Source: Mucor racemosus (taxonomy: Eukaryota; Mucoromycota; Mucoromycetes; Mucorales; Mucoraceae). Taken from it: a stretch of 64,000 nt of DNA. Location: the NCBI GenBank assembly GCA_027405735.1, contig JAPEHQ010000013.1, positions 124,001 to 188,000 of the forward strand, written 5' to 3'. The translations under genes and the position numbers were made by a program. The notes below the pieces were generated by a model that was not told the origin of the DNA, ran no database searches, and saw nothing but the letters and a program-made list of their open reading frames with translations. Positions 32,301 through 42,972 of this stretch are shown here, one piece after another. Within the stretch, counting starts at the first letter, position 1, and each line of letters begins with the position of its first letter.

Positions 32301-34025
32301 ATGTCTTCTTATGCTGCAACAGCAAGACCTCCACCAAATGCAAATTGTGATTTAGAAACTACATATGCAATGGATACATTTTTCCCAACATTTGCACAAT
32401 CGCAACCACAACGACCACAGCAACCACATCAAGATCTATGCAACAATGAAAAAATCAACATGACCCAATCAGAATTTGATTGTTTTCCTCAAGCTGTAGC
32501 ATCAATTCCATTAGAAAACCTATCTCTTAATCAACACATGTCTAATGATTGGCCATTAGAACTAGGAGGAGAATATCAATCAGATATAAATTGTAAGTAA
32601 AATGCTTTTTTTTATATAATATGTACATTTTATATTTATATAAACATCTAGTTTTATTTACTTGCAATGAACTTGGTGTAACTGCATCTGAATCCTCTTC
32701 TTCTTCGGCAGCCATTACAACAACTGCTGAAGTAGAGTACTTTCAAACGCAACAACAATCAATCAAAGGAGCCGAACAATTCCGTCGCTTTTCCTTGGAA
32801 GAGACAGATACATTAGGTAATCTGATGCCATTTTATCCGAATCCTGTTTATAACAACAATAATGACAAGGAAAGAGCATCTATGCCAGATGTATTTGCAC
32901 ATATTCCTTCTACAAATACTACAATGCCTCAGCAAGGTCAATTATCATGGCAACAAAACACATTATTACAAAAAAGACCAGATTATCCGCCTCAAACTGT
33001 GATTTCATCTGTATCTTCTCCTCTAAAGAAACATGCCAAAAAAAGATCTTTAGTTGATCAAGTATTCAATGAAGAATATATGCCTTCTGTAGTATCAAGC
33101 TTAAGTGAGCCCACACCAACATCACAACAATGGATGATAAGAAAAAGAACTAAATCTATTCGTCATAATAAAACAGAAGATCATTCTAGTGCTGCTAGCC
33201 CAACTACTCCAACTTCAATAACTGGTATACTCAATGCGCCTGAATATATTGTACCTTCTTCAGCTCCAATGGATAATGATATAATGCAACAACAACAACA
33301 TCATCATCAACATCAACATCATCAACATCAGGATTATATGGTCCCATCAGATCCAATGTTAAATTATGAAGATATAAATACTTCTGCAACTAGTTCTGCT
33401 AATGATAACAATCAATTACTTGCCGCTATGCCACGTAGACAAAAATTGCGCTATGATGGTGATAATTATACTCCTAAATGGGTCCGATTTACTGGTCACT
33501 TGAAAGAAGGATATTGTGATAGTTGTCAACCTGGTAAATGGCTACAGCTTAAAAATAGTGCTTATTGGTAAGCCATAGTTGTATCTAGTATTATTTTATC
33601 CAAAACTAACAATATAATATCACAGGTATCACAAACAATTTTACCATGGTATTTCTTCTGTATCGGGAAAATCATTCATGAAACCATTAGAACAACGAAT
33701 GGGAAAGGGTGACATGATTGAAGGTCTTTGTCATCAATGCCATCGTTTTGTATCTGCTTGCAATGGGAAAAAGAAGAATAATTACATGCTTTGGTATCGT
33801 CATGCTCATAAATGTCACTTGTATGATAAGCCAAAGGCTACTTTAAAGAACGTTCGAAAATTATCTAATGATACAATTACGCCAACTACATCAACAGATG
33901 CAACAACAACAAAAACATCATCAACAGCAACAGATACAACAGTATCTTTGTCACCATCGTCTTCTTCGTCAACACTTCATCATCATCAAAAACAACAACA
34001 ACAACAACAATATCACTTGAGCTAA
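32301..34025 (+). CDS. Rua1_C-domain (DUF4451-type) transcription regulator
   Basis: Predicted 535 residues in three exons (32301-32592, 32652-33567, 33626-34025) with introns of 59 and 58 bp. Most of the protein is low-complexity: Gln/Pro/Asn-rich at the start, a Ser/Thr-rich middle, a HHHQHQHH run and a poly-Q tail. The conserved part, at about residues 370-465, begins PKWVRFTGHLKEGYCDSC. It continues with KQFYHGISSVSGK, EGLCHQCHRFV and YMLWYRHAHKCH. These Cys/His pairs match the Rua1 C-terminal family, named from the Ustilago regulator of ustilagic acid synthesis, and probably bind zinc. Role as a DNA-binding regulator follows from the family. The target genes are unknown. Confidence 0.85.
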
Positions 34026-34382
34026 AACGTTCATTACCATCTTGTATATATATATATTCTCTCTTTTTTCTTTTCTTTTATATAAGCTGTATTTACCCCC
34101 CCCTTTTTTTTTCTTTCTATTAATATTTTACTACTGCACACAGAAAAACAAAGTTTCTTTATAAAATCAGTTTCAAACATGACGACATTGTGCATATGAA
34201 AACGAATAATATCTTGAATAGTCTTATATATTTATTTATGATCTGATTTTTTGTTTTTATTATAGCTGAAATTTACCACGCACAATCCAACCTTGAATCA
34301 TGAAAAAGGGGGGGGGGGTTCATTCAACTACCACATGAAAATCAATGTGATACAATACTAGCTACATGTTTATATTATGCTT
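34026..34382. other. Convergent 3' region
   Basis: Lies between the ends of two convergent genes. It contains TATATATATA, an 8-C run near 34096 and a G10 run near 34309. No gene was seen. Confidence 0.5.
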
Positions 34383-35589
34383 TTAATTGTTGGTTCTTTT
34401 TCTATACATGTTACGTCTATTTGTTCTTTGTAATCTTGGTCTTGCTTCATCCCATGGTCCATGAATTTCACTAATTGAGTTATTCGTTGGTTTCATGTTT
34501 ATATATATATAAAAAAAAAATCCCCCACATTAAAATACTTACTTTTTGTACTTTTGAATGAAAATAAGCCAGTATGGACATATAAAAGTTAAAAAGCAAA
34601 AGCCCAGTATATATAAACAAACCACTGCTTTTGAGATTTGAATAAATAATGCTACACAAGTAAGTAACATAGCTACTGTAACACCAATCTGTATCAACGG
34701 ATTCAAATCTTTAAGATGTCTTCTAAAAATAGGAAACAGTGAAAACCATTCTACTGCAAATGATAATAAACCAAATACATCAACATTTGTATCTAATCGA
34801 GATGCTAATAAAACAGATGCAAATATGGCTGCATTTGTTGATAATGAACCTGGAATTCTATAGATTATGTTTAGTGGGTTATTTGAGATTTATGCTGTAT
34901 AATTCTTATTTACTTTATACTTTTGGCTTGTGTTTTGTAATCATGAAATAGCACATTGGCAAGGAAACAGCATACTGTCAATGCCCAGATTGTATCATCG
35001 CTTGTTTGGCTGGTCAATGTTTTTAAAATAGGTGATAATCCCAACAATGTGATGAAAAAGAAGAATGCACTTTTAGCAACGCGTTGACCTATATATTATA
35101 TATATATACTTAATACACTGATCTTCTTCTTTTTAAAAATCTTTTGTTTTGCATACGTTTGAATTCATAATTACTCCGTATAATCAAATCCCAAGATATA
35201 TATCCTACGCCTGTAAGCAAGGAACCTGTCCATATCAAGTGATTTCCAGACAAAGAATGAACTTGTAGATATATAAAGATGGCAATGAATATAACGACAC
35301 TACTAACCTGTTGCGTAATTACTCCAGATTCATATACCATTGTCCAATAATTATAAGAACGAACGTTTACTATATTGTTATTTCTTTGTTAGCTTTTCTT
35401 TTTGTTTTTGTTTATGACAATAATAATGGTATCTTTACCGTTACGTTGAAGTTCTTCTAAAAATGTACTATCTACATAATTATCTGGATAATTTTGTTTA
35501 ACCCAAAGTAATTTCTGCCATGGTGGATTGTTGGTATATTCAGGGCTTTGAAAAGAGCTGCGTGCCCCATACATAACTCTTCTATACAA
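34383..35589 (-). CDS. GPI2: GPI-GlcNAc transferase subunit C (PIG-C/Gpi2)
   Basis: Predicted 320 residues in five exons: 35439-35589, 35117-35369, 34914-35069, 34543-34857 and 34383-34470. Introns are short GT...AG, and the 963-nt coding length is in frame. This is a membrane subunit of the complex that puts GlcNAc on phosphatidylinositol, the first step of GPI-anchor synthesis on the ER. Recognition points: WQKLLWVKQNYPDNYVDSTF near the start, WTMVYESGVITQQVSSVVIF, 'LLGLSPILKTLTS', 'GSLSTNAAIFASVLLASRL', and EIHGPWDEA at the end, all in the order of human PIG-C. Several hydrophobic segments fit a multi-pass protein. It is convergent with the Rua1_C gene. Confidence 0.9.
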
Positions 35590-35802
35590 AGGGAGGAAAT
35601 ATATCTTGGGATAATCAAGATGCTTTTGATTTTAAAAATTGAGTTTTAACAATTTGAATTGGGCGTGTCGATCAACGTTGTGCCTTATGAAACTAGTTTC
35701 ACATACCAGAAGGATGGACATCATAATAGAAAAGAGCGTTTTAATGAGTTTATGGCAGAAAAAAAAATGAACGATACACAACAGATGTCGAGAAATAAAT
35801 TT

Positions 35803-36097
35803 TTAGCATGAATTTATAATTAAATAAATGCCATAACCTAGAATAAATCTTTTAAATATTCGGCATTGGAATTTGAACAGCTGAAAAAAAAATCACAAAA
35901 TAAAATCATGGCCAAGTCCTCAATCGTATCTGTGTGATATTTGACAAATCTACGTACTAATCGAGAAATAAAAACTATGAGAGAAGATAACTTACAATAG
36001 CAAGGTAAATTTGGTTGTCATTAACTGTGATTGAAGCAAAAATGGCTTGCACTGTCTGGAATATATTGCGCACAAAAAGGCTAGAGTAAAAACTCAT
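35803..36097 (-). CDS. Possible small two-exon gene, unknown
   Basis: A 59-residue protein can be read from two exons, 35996-36097 and 35880 down to 35803. They are joined by a 115-bp GTAAGT...TTTTTTCAG intron that keeps frame. It starts MSFYSSLFVRNIFQTVQ and contains ASITVNDNQIYLAI. The splice signals are good, but no family was recognised. It lies upstream of GPI2 on the same strand. It may be a small membrane or mitochondrial protein, or chance. Confidence 0.3.
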
Positions 36098-36539
36098 AGG
36101 ATTGGCAATTCTTTCCCCTTTCAGTCTATCAAAGGGAAATTTACCCTTTTTCTTCTGCTGATTTCTTTTTTTTTACTTAATTTTTATGAGGTTTATTGAG
36201 GTTTGGGGCAAAACTGTGTCATTTCCTTATTAGAACCACCTGCTATTTTGCTGCTGTTATGTTCAATATATTACAGTTATCTTCTGCTTGGTAAAATCAA
36301 ACATTTCTTGTTGTGGATATTAAGCATGCCATCCGTTTTTATAAAGTATTCTAAGATCGAAGGCCCGAGTCTTGTGGTTTACTACTATACTCTTTGCTAC
36401 TCTCTGGCGCCTACGTTCTTAATATCTACTATTTTACATTTAGAATATTTCTAAAGTCGATATCTACCTGGAGAAAAACTGGTGATTATAAAAGTATCTA
36501 TAGTGTTGACTTGATTTAAATGAATGAATAAACTCATGT
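36098..36539. other. Short gene-free stretch
   Basis: An 83-codon frame at 36203-36454 shows no recognisable domain or splice partners and is not called. The stretch leads into the DIC repeat. Confidence 0.4.
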
Positions 36540-37640
36540 TAGTCTATTTAGTTTCTAAAAAGCATTTATTTCTCTTTAGTGACCAACAGCTAAGAAGAGG
36601 AAAACAAGATGTTGTCTTGTATAGCACTACCAACTATCAAAGGTACGCCATAATTATTACTTATTAGCTTGTTATTAATAACTGATTTTACGATTTTACT
36701 AATAAATCAATTTTTATAGGTCAAAAGTAAGTTTGTTCTGGTAAAGCATTGAATAAATTGGCTTGGGACAAAGAGGGTAAAAAGGTGGCAATAGGTTCCA
36801 GTGGTGGCCATGTTTATGTTTATGATGATGTTGGAGGGGTAAGACTAAAACTTAATGTAAATTACCTCTAGCGCATTAATTATCAAGTAAGACTATATTA
36901 TTATCAAATAAACTACCACACAATATTAACATGATACATGTTGTATAAATATTTACAGTAATAAGCTTGAATCAAGTGAATACAGCATCGTTAATTCTTG
37001 AAAAAGTTCTCAAGTATTATAAAATCTCTTATTTTTAGGACTTGCAAAGCTTATAAGCGGAATATTAATTTCGAAAATTATTCTTGTCCAGATCATCAAT
37101 TTTGACATTTTTCAATTTTTTTTTTCTGATTTTGCAAATTTCGAGTTAATTATACTACCAATTATAAAAACAAAAAATATACACATATACCAAATTTAGC
37201 GCTCTATTTGCTCAATAAAAAATAATAAATATTTTTATTGCAAAATATTACATGAAAATCCTTTAACCAAAAAACCGTTTTTGGGCCAAAAGTACAAAGT
37301 TTCATTATTTAACATTTAATACTAAGCGTTTATAAAATGCGTACTAGTTATAGCTACAATTTTCTCTCATAATGTAGTATATTTAAACGTTGATTTTGGT
37401 ATCAAAATTCGATTTTTCTGTTTTTTGATCAAAATCATGAGTGTTGGTAAGGATAAAATGAGTCCCGAAAATGTCCGCTACAAAAACTGAATTTTCAGAC
37501 CGTACATGGTCAAATATAAGAAAAGTAAAAAAGAAAAAAGCTTTTTTATTTAAAACATAGATATACTATAGTATAAGAGACTTAACCGTTCAATCTTGCT
37601 ATGCTCAATTACGGTGTCGCTCTACGGGCTCGTTTTTGCA
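36540..37640 (+). repeat. Gene-carrying repeat 'DIC', copy B
   Basis: The left part (36540-37290) matches the reverse complement of 8992-9775. The right part (36990-37640) matches 60820-61470, including 'ggacttgcaaagcttataag', 'gtccgctacaaaaactgaat' and the ending 'ctcaattacggtgtcgctct'. It contains a possible intron, GTACGCC...TTTTATAG, at about 36643-36720 before the captured exon. The element seems to have moved a piece of a spliced host gene with intron sequence still in it, which points to DNA-level capture. Confidence 0.7.
36740..36841 (+). pseudogene. Dynein intermediate chain exon fragment (copy B)
   Basis: Encodes GKALNKLAWDKEGKKVAIGS followed by a VYVYDDVG-like end, the last WD repeat of cytoplasmic dynein intermediate chain. 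One extra Asp codon (GAT GAT) and a GG in place of the usual SDG distinguish it from copy A. It is cut off after this exon, with a stop soon after in the repeat. It is not a functional gene. Confidence 0.6.
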
Positions 37641-37725
37641 ATTTTTTTATGAATGTATGATATGATAGATGGTTTTTCTGGTAGAAAATTTTATGTTTCT
37701 ATTATAGTACCAGATATTGTCGTAC

Positions 37726-38120
37726 TGTTGCAACGGTAACTACTCTTAGTGTTGTTCAACAGAATTGAAAAAGGTTCAGCCTCCCTGAGTTGCTGTGGAA
37801 ATGGAAAAATGAAAACATGTTCTTGTTCAAACAACTTTGTATGGAATGTTTCAGATATTTGAAAATTTCTGTAAAATCAAATAATGGCTCAAAAATGAAT
37901 TTTGAAGTTGCACTAAATGCGCAGTAGATGTACAAATAACATATCTTTATTTTATTAGCTAAGAGCTATTTTTGATATAGTAGAGCACATGTTTTTAACT
38001 GAAACCACGATTCCTGTGCTCAAATAAAGTATAGCAATTAGAAAGATGTTTGCAAATCAATGAATGTTGATTCAACTGGGCTGAAAGTTTTAAAATACAT
38101 ACTACAGCTGTATAATTTGG
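37726..38120 (+). repeat. Dispersed repeat 'D', copy 1 (empty site of a MITE)
   Basis: Starts TGTTGCAACGGTAAC and matches 48609-49007, for example 'gagttgctgtggaaatggaa' and 'ttgcactaaatgcgcagtag'. It ends at CTACAGCTGTATAATT near 38103-38120. The second copy has a 363-bp MITE inserted at this very ATTACAGC site, so this copy shows the empty target. Confidence 0.75.
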
Positions 38121-38413
38121 TTAGTTTCTTAGCGTTGTTATTTTAGATCATTGCTCCATCAAAAAAGCAGCTAAAATCAAGCGAGGTGCTGAAAATAAAT
38201 GATTGAAAATTTGTAAATATATATCATGAGAATTAGATATACGATATAAAAAGGTCTAATCCTGATTGATTGATTAAAACGACATGCTATTTATAAAGCC
38301 TTACAATTCTGGTTCCTAAGAATGCCAATATTATAATTCAAAGCTATCGTTGTAATTTGTATGTTCAATATGACCAGGAATATTTGAACAAGAAATAAGA
38401 GGTTCTGCACCTT

Positions 38414-38557
38414 ATAACACTATGTGATTTGACGAAAACAATTTTCGTGAAACAGTGTTATATAGTAGGTATTGTCAAAACTTAGACAGTGCATCACAAA
38501 AGTTTCACAACATTGAATGCCCGGGCACAGTCCGGTTCTGTGATTTTTGACAATACC
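38414..38557 (+). repeat. Nested hairpin and a 13-bp inverted repeat
   Basis: 38414-38421 ATAACACT pairs with 38454-38461 AGTGTTAT. Inside it, 38432-38438 ACGAAAA pairs with 38442-38448 TTTTCGT. Next to this, GGTATTGTCAAAA at 38468-38480 is the exact inverse of 38545-38557. Such compact inverted repeats suggest the terminus of a mobile element or a folded regulatory region. They lie about 80 bp ahead of a truncated recombinase-like frame. Confidence 0.6.
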
Positions 38558-38636
38558 CGAACAATATCACAAATGTTAAAAATAAATAAACAAATAAATT
38601 GTCAAATTATACAATTGTTTTTTGAACATTATAAAG

Positions 38637-38897
38637 ATGCCATCTTCAAATAACCGTGCTAATAATAGAAACTCTCAAAGAAGGGGTCGAAAAACAGGGA
38701 ATACTGCTGCTTCAGACCGTCTTGCTGCTGCTAATCAGCAGATCAACTATGACATGCAAAATGCCGCTGCTGAGGCACAGGTAGCTGTTGGAACTCGAGT
38801 TGTTACTGAAAATATTAGAGCACGCAATACAAATCTTGCATATCTACCCAAACAAATGGAATTCAAGGTATATATGCCAATGGTTTTAGGATATTGA
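38637..38897 (+). pseudogene. N-terminal fragment, possibly of a Crypton/Gcr1-like protein
   Basis: 86 codons (an upstream in-frame ATG is at 38622). The start is basic and Asn/Arg-rich, then Ala/Gln-rich, ending with ENIRARNTNLAYLPKQMEF. The arrangement 'N-T-x-x-A-Y-x-P-K-Q-x-E-F' resembles the core-binding start of fungal tyrosine recombinase-like (Crypton/GCR1-type) proteins. The frame ends soon after a GTATAT donor-like site, and no further exon is visible. It could be a broken element or a real first exon whose rest I cannot find. Family assignment is tentative. Confidence 0.35.
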
Positions 38898-39370
38898 TTT
38901 CTTCTTTATATTATATCATATACATAGTAGGTATCATTCAAAGCTACTTATGTACTGACGACATTACATTTATGAGTTGTTTGCTATGCATACTAAATTT
39001 GCACATTCTTTTTTGAAAAAAAAAAAAAAAAAATAATGTAATTTATATATGGAATCAATTTCATTTGCACGCAAATAGTTATACAAAAAATAGTGAGATT
39101 CCGTCTTGATTAGTAAATGCATGGTATCTTTAATTCCTAAAAAATCTATTTGAAGACCTATCACATATAGCCAACTTTCAACTCTTCCTTTTGAAGTATC
39201 AGCTACAGTTAGCAATCAAAATCATTTCGATGAAAAAAACCAACTTGCAGAGCATGTGTTTTTAAAAAATCAAGATTTATTATATAGCTTCAACATAAAC
39301 AAATACTACGAAACACACATTAAGGCTATGTAAAGCAATTCTAACTGCTGGTATATCATTGCACTTTATC
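38898..39370. other. Short intergenic stretch
   Basis: An A17-type run near 39017-39033 and no supportable gene. The minus-strand frame at 38970-39215 crosses the poly-A and is discounted. Confidence 0.4.
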
Positions 39371-39868
39371 TTAAACCTTTGTACTATTATTACTACTGAC
39401 TCTTCCTACAGACCCTGTCGTCAATTGTCCAAACATTTCATGCATTTCAGCCTGATCATCACAATGCTGCAACAACAGGGTTCTTTCTTCCTCTTTTCCA
39501 TTAGACAAAATCCTTAACAACTCTTCAACATCTCCTTTACAATATTCTGCCCCCCAAGCGATATGAACACCGAGAATATTTGTTGTATATAATTGTTTTG
39601 CCAAGCTTAAAAATTGAACCAAATCCAATTCATCAAATGCTTTGAAAAGTACAGTTTGTGATGCATATACATTTTTCGATAATTCAGACATAATAGTGGG
39701 TATTACATGGTCATGCTGTTTGTGTTGTTCCATCGATTGCTGTTGTGTTGTTGCAAGGTCTAATAATGATTGAAATCGAGCTGAATCATTTAATGCTTCT
39801 TTTTTTGAAAGTTTAACTGTAGAGCAACCTGTTCCTGTGAAGCAACCTCCACATGAATGACAACTCAT
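39371..39868 (-). CDS. Hypothetical protein with Cys-rich start
   Basis: 165 residues in a single exon. The N-terminus MSCHSCGGCFTGTGC has five cysteines in 15 residues, which could be lipid-modified or bind metal. The rest is predicted mostly helical, with no signal peptide or membrane segment. I do not recognise a family. Its ATG lies 100 bp from the stop of the next gene on the same strand (39969-40619). Codon use and an uninterrupted frame in a gene-dense block support a real gene. Confidence 0.6.
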   Translation of the reverse strand: MSCHSCGGCFTGTGCSTVKLSKKEALNDSARFQSLLDLATTQQQSMEQHKQHDHVIPTIMSELSKNVYASQTVLFKAFDELDLVQFLSLAKQLYTTNILGVHIAWGAEYCKGDVEELLRILSNGKEEERTLLLQHCDDQAEMHEMFGQLTTGSVGRVSSNNSTKV

Positions 39869-39968
39869 AATGTAATGTAATGTAAGTAAAGGGTATTGTA
39901 TGATAAAAGAATGCTTTTTATTTATTTTTTATATTAATTCAATATAAGCCACCTCCACACACCGCTTT

Positions 39969-40169
39969 TCATGCTACACTCATACGAATAGGAGGATCAT
40001 CATCAATTTCACTATCGTATGGTGTAACATCCAAGTCATATTCAACATCATCATTTTCGCCAATTTCAGAATTAGCTTCGACAAAACTAGGTAATTGCTT
40101 AGGAAGTGGTTCTTCAAATTTGGTCGTGTCATGTCTGATGTAATGAACATCTCCATTTTCAAATCGATT

Positions 40170-40201
<32 letters not shown>

Positions 40202-40619
40202 GCTGAATATTATCATCATTATCGACAATGTTCAAATTACTTTCTTGTCCAATAGGTAAATTAATGACTCGATCAGCAAGACTACATAATACGGTACAAT
40301 CTTCGTCTGATATGGTCATGCCTCTATGGTGGCGAAAATCATGACTTACTGGTAACACTTGTTCCAAACGGCGCTTGACCTCGGCAGAATCCAGTGTCAT
40401 AGGTGATCCAACCACTGCTAAAATAGATTCGGCAAAATGTATCACATTACTATCCACGACAGTGGTTGTGCCCAGAAAATCCGCACAAGCAGATACTAAT
40501 TCATCATATGCAAATTTTGCTTGTGTATTTTGTAAAATACCATTAGATTCAATGTGCGCTGTAGATACACGACGTTTTCCTGCTCTTGATGATGATTTAT
40601 CACTACTTGGCAGCCCCAT
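39969..40619 (-). CDS. Hypothetical protein with poly-Q tract
   Basis: 216 residues in a single exon, starting MGLPSSDKSSSRAGKRR. Residues about 35-120 look folded and helical (YDELVSACADFLGTTTVV ... EVKRRLEQVLPVSHDF). A run of 12 Gln follows near residue 137, then an acidic tail (DVEYDLDVTPYDSEIDDD). No domain recognised. It could be a nuclear or scaffold protein given the basic start and acidic tail, but this is a guess. The flanking genes are on the same strand. Confidence 0.6.
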
Positions 40620-40866
40620 GTTGTTGCTATGATACCATTCGGTTAATTTATAATAAATGCCATAATATTTATACTTTATTTACAATTCAGTTTCGTCATT
40701 GTAATAAGTTTGCTCTTTTTCTCCTGGTGCTATAATAAACGACATTTTTAAATACAAAAGAAATGAAGGAAATGATTTTTTTTTTCTTTTGCATGAACTT
40801 ATGATATGTAATTTTATTCAATTTTTTAACTCCTTCGAAACTATGTACACACTATATTCTTGTTCT

Positions 40867-42972
40867 TTAATAAGCCTTCATGTTACGATTCCTTATAAGC
40901 GTTGCTTTATTTATGTCCAATTGAAATGCTTGAGGATTACCAAACATATTGTGTGGTGCTGGTTGTTGATTCTTTGGTTTGTGATTACGATAATTAACTG
41001 GATTTGCTACTCCACGGCTATGTTTTGCTAATTCTTGTGCCATTGGTAAATTATGCGTTTGTTGCGCTAATGGCACTTGTACTACATTTTGTTGTTGTTG
41101 CTGTTGCACTGGTTGCATTGGTTCAATTAGTTTTTGGTTTTGATGTATGTCATTCAATGATTGTTCTTCTCCCATACGTTGAACTGCGTATGTAATGTCA
41201 AAAATACCTCGAAGGGTAGCTGCGTCTGGAGTAGTATAAATTAAGCTATTATCATCATCCATCATTAGATCATCGTCTTGCTCAATTTCAGGTGGTGTTA
41301 ATATATTAGATTTAGCAGCTTGTTGAATCATTGCTTCTATTTTTTGTTGCTCTTTTTGTTCTTGCTTGTGTTGTTCGTATCGATTATTTGCAGCGATTGC
41401 TTGTAATGGTTGATTCTTCTTTATTGGCAACACTGGAATATAATCATTTCTAATGAATGGTTCTTCTCTAATCCAGGGATGGTTGAGAAATTGATCAATG
41501 GTATATCTCTTTCCAACATCTACACATAGTAAATGCGAAATCAAATCTTTTACTGAATCGGATATTGTATCCCACCAAGGACTTAAATAAGTATATTGAC
41601 CACGAGCCACTTTTTCAGTTAGTGTAGGAATAGATTCGTCATAAAAAGGAGGGAAACCACATAGAATAGTATAGAGTACGCAGCCAATAGCCCACATATC
41701 TACCGATTTAGAGTACCTAAGTAAATTGTGAGATTATGGGGGATATATTGAATATAAATTATATTTACTTTTGATCTGTTACAATCTCTGGTGCAGTATA
41801 ACCAACTGTACCACAAGGAGTCAATGTAGAACTATTCCAAATGACTTTGGATAAGCCAAAATCAGCTAATTTAACATTTCCAATGCCACCACCACCTATA
41901 CCAGGCAAAAATTCACCCTCATCTTCTTTATCAGCACTATCTGTAGGGCGATTAATGCGTTTTTTAGAAGGAATAATAGGGATTGGATCAAACAAAATGT
42001 TTTCAGGCTTAATATCACGATGAACAACACCACATTCTTCATGAAGATGACGAACAGCCAAAGCAACTTGAGTAATGACATGCCTTGATAAATTCTCACT
42101 GAAATAAGTTAATTTTACAATTTGATTAAACAATTCACCACCTTGACATAGATCCAATGTTAAGAAATAGTTATCGTAAGATTCCATATAATGAATCAGC
42201 TGTACGATGTTTGGATGTCTGACGCTACGCATGATTTCGACTTCTTTCATAATGTTGGCTCGCTTTTTTCAAAAAAAAAAAAAAAAAAAAGGAATATTCT
42301 TTAGGTCTTTTTATGCTACATAACCATGATATCATAGCTTATAAATTACCTCTGTTACTCTAGGTTTTTTAATAATATTAGAATGCAAATGACGCTGACC
42401 AGTGTTCTTAAATATTTCGATTAGTACTAATAAGTTTTTATAAGGGAGTATTTATATTTATGTTACCTTATCATTGGGGCGCGATTTTTGAGCTACTTTG
42501 ATAGCTACTTTTTTACCAGTTTTTAAATCACGAGCTTCAAATACATTTGAGAAGGCACCACTACAAATCAGAAATAAGTAATTTGTATATCAACAACAGT
42601 AAGTAAAGGGATGACCTACTCTCCAAGTTTTCTAATCATTTCAAATCGTTCTAGTCCTGGGTAATTAGGTAATTGGCTCCTTCTTTTATTATCTGCTTCA
42701 ACCAATAAATTGGCCAATTCTTCAGCGGCATTGACTTTTTCAGTTGGTTGAGCAACGATTGTATCTGTAGACATTTGTTTTGTACGTTTCTTTTGATCCA
42801 AGGTATTTTGTTGCTGTGGTGGAATTGCAGGTTGTTGTTCAACAAGGACAGCGTTATTATTATTATTCATCGTTTTCGTCTGTTGTCTGTTGATAAAATG
42901 TGTGTTATTAAAAAATCTTCTCTGTTGCCTTTCTTTTCCTTGGCGAAATAAATCTTTGATGTGTGATAGCAT
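40867..42972 (-). CDS. srk1: Rck2/Srk1-type MAPK-activated Ser/Thr kinase
   Basis: Predicted 615 residues in five exons: 42620-42972, 42467-42560, 42350-42406, 41769-42262 and 40867-41716. The sum is in frame. Kinase parts: glycine loop GDGAFSNV, 'KKVAIKV' lysine, 'EVEIMRSVRHPNIVQL', catalytic loop HRDIKPEN, 'KLADFGLSK', activation segment 'TPCGTVGYTAPE', then 'WAIGCVLYTILCGFPPFYDE'. Between HRD and DFG there is an insert with DEGEFLPGIGGGGIG. This insert is typical of yeast Rck1/Rck2 and fission yeast Srk1, kinases activated by the Hog1/Sty1 stress MAPK. All catalytic residues are present. The long C-terminal tail is Gln-rich and probably regulatory. Intron 3 has an A18-20 run. The assignment within the CAMK group is by similarity only. 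Confidence 0.88.

Noticed and set aside
32024..32350. 108-codon frame ahead of the Rua1_C gene
   Set aside because: Low-complexity Phe/Leu/Ser translation of CT-rich leader sequence, overlapping the real start in another frame.
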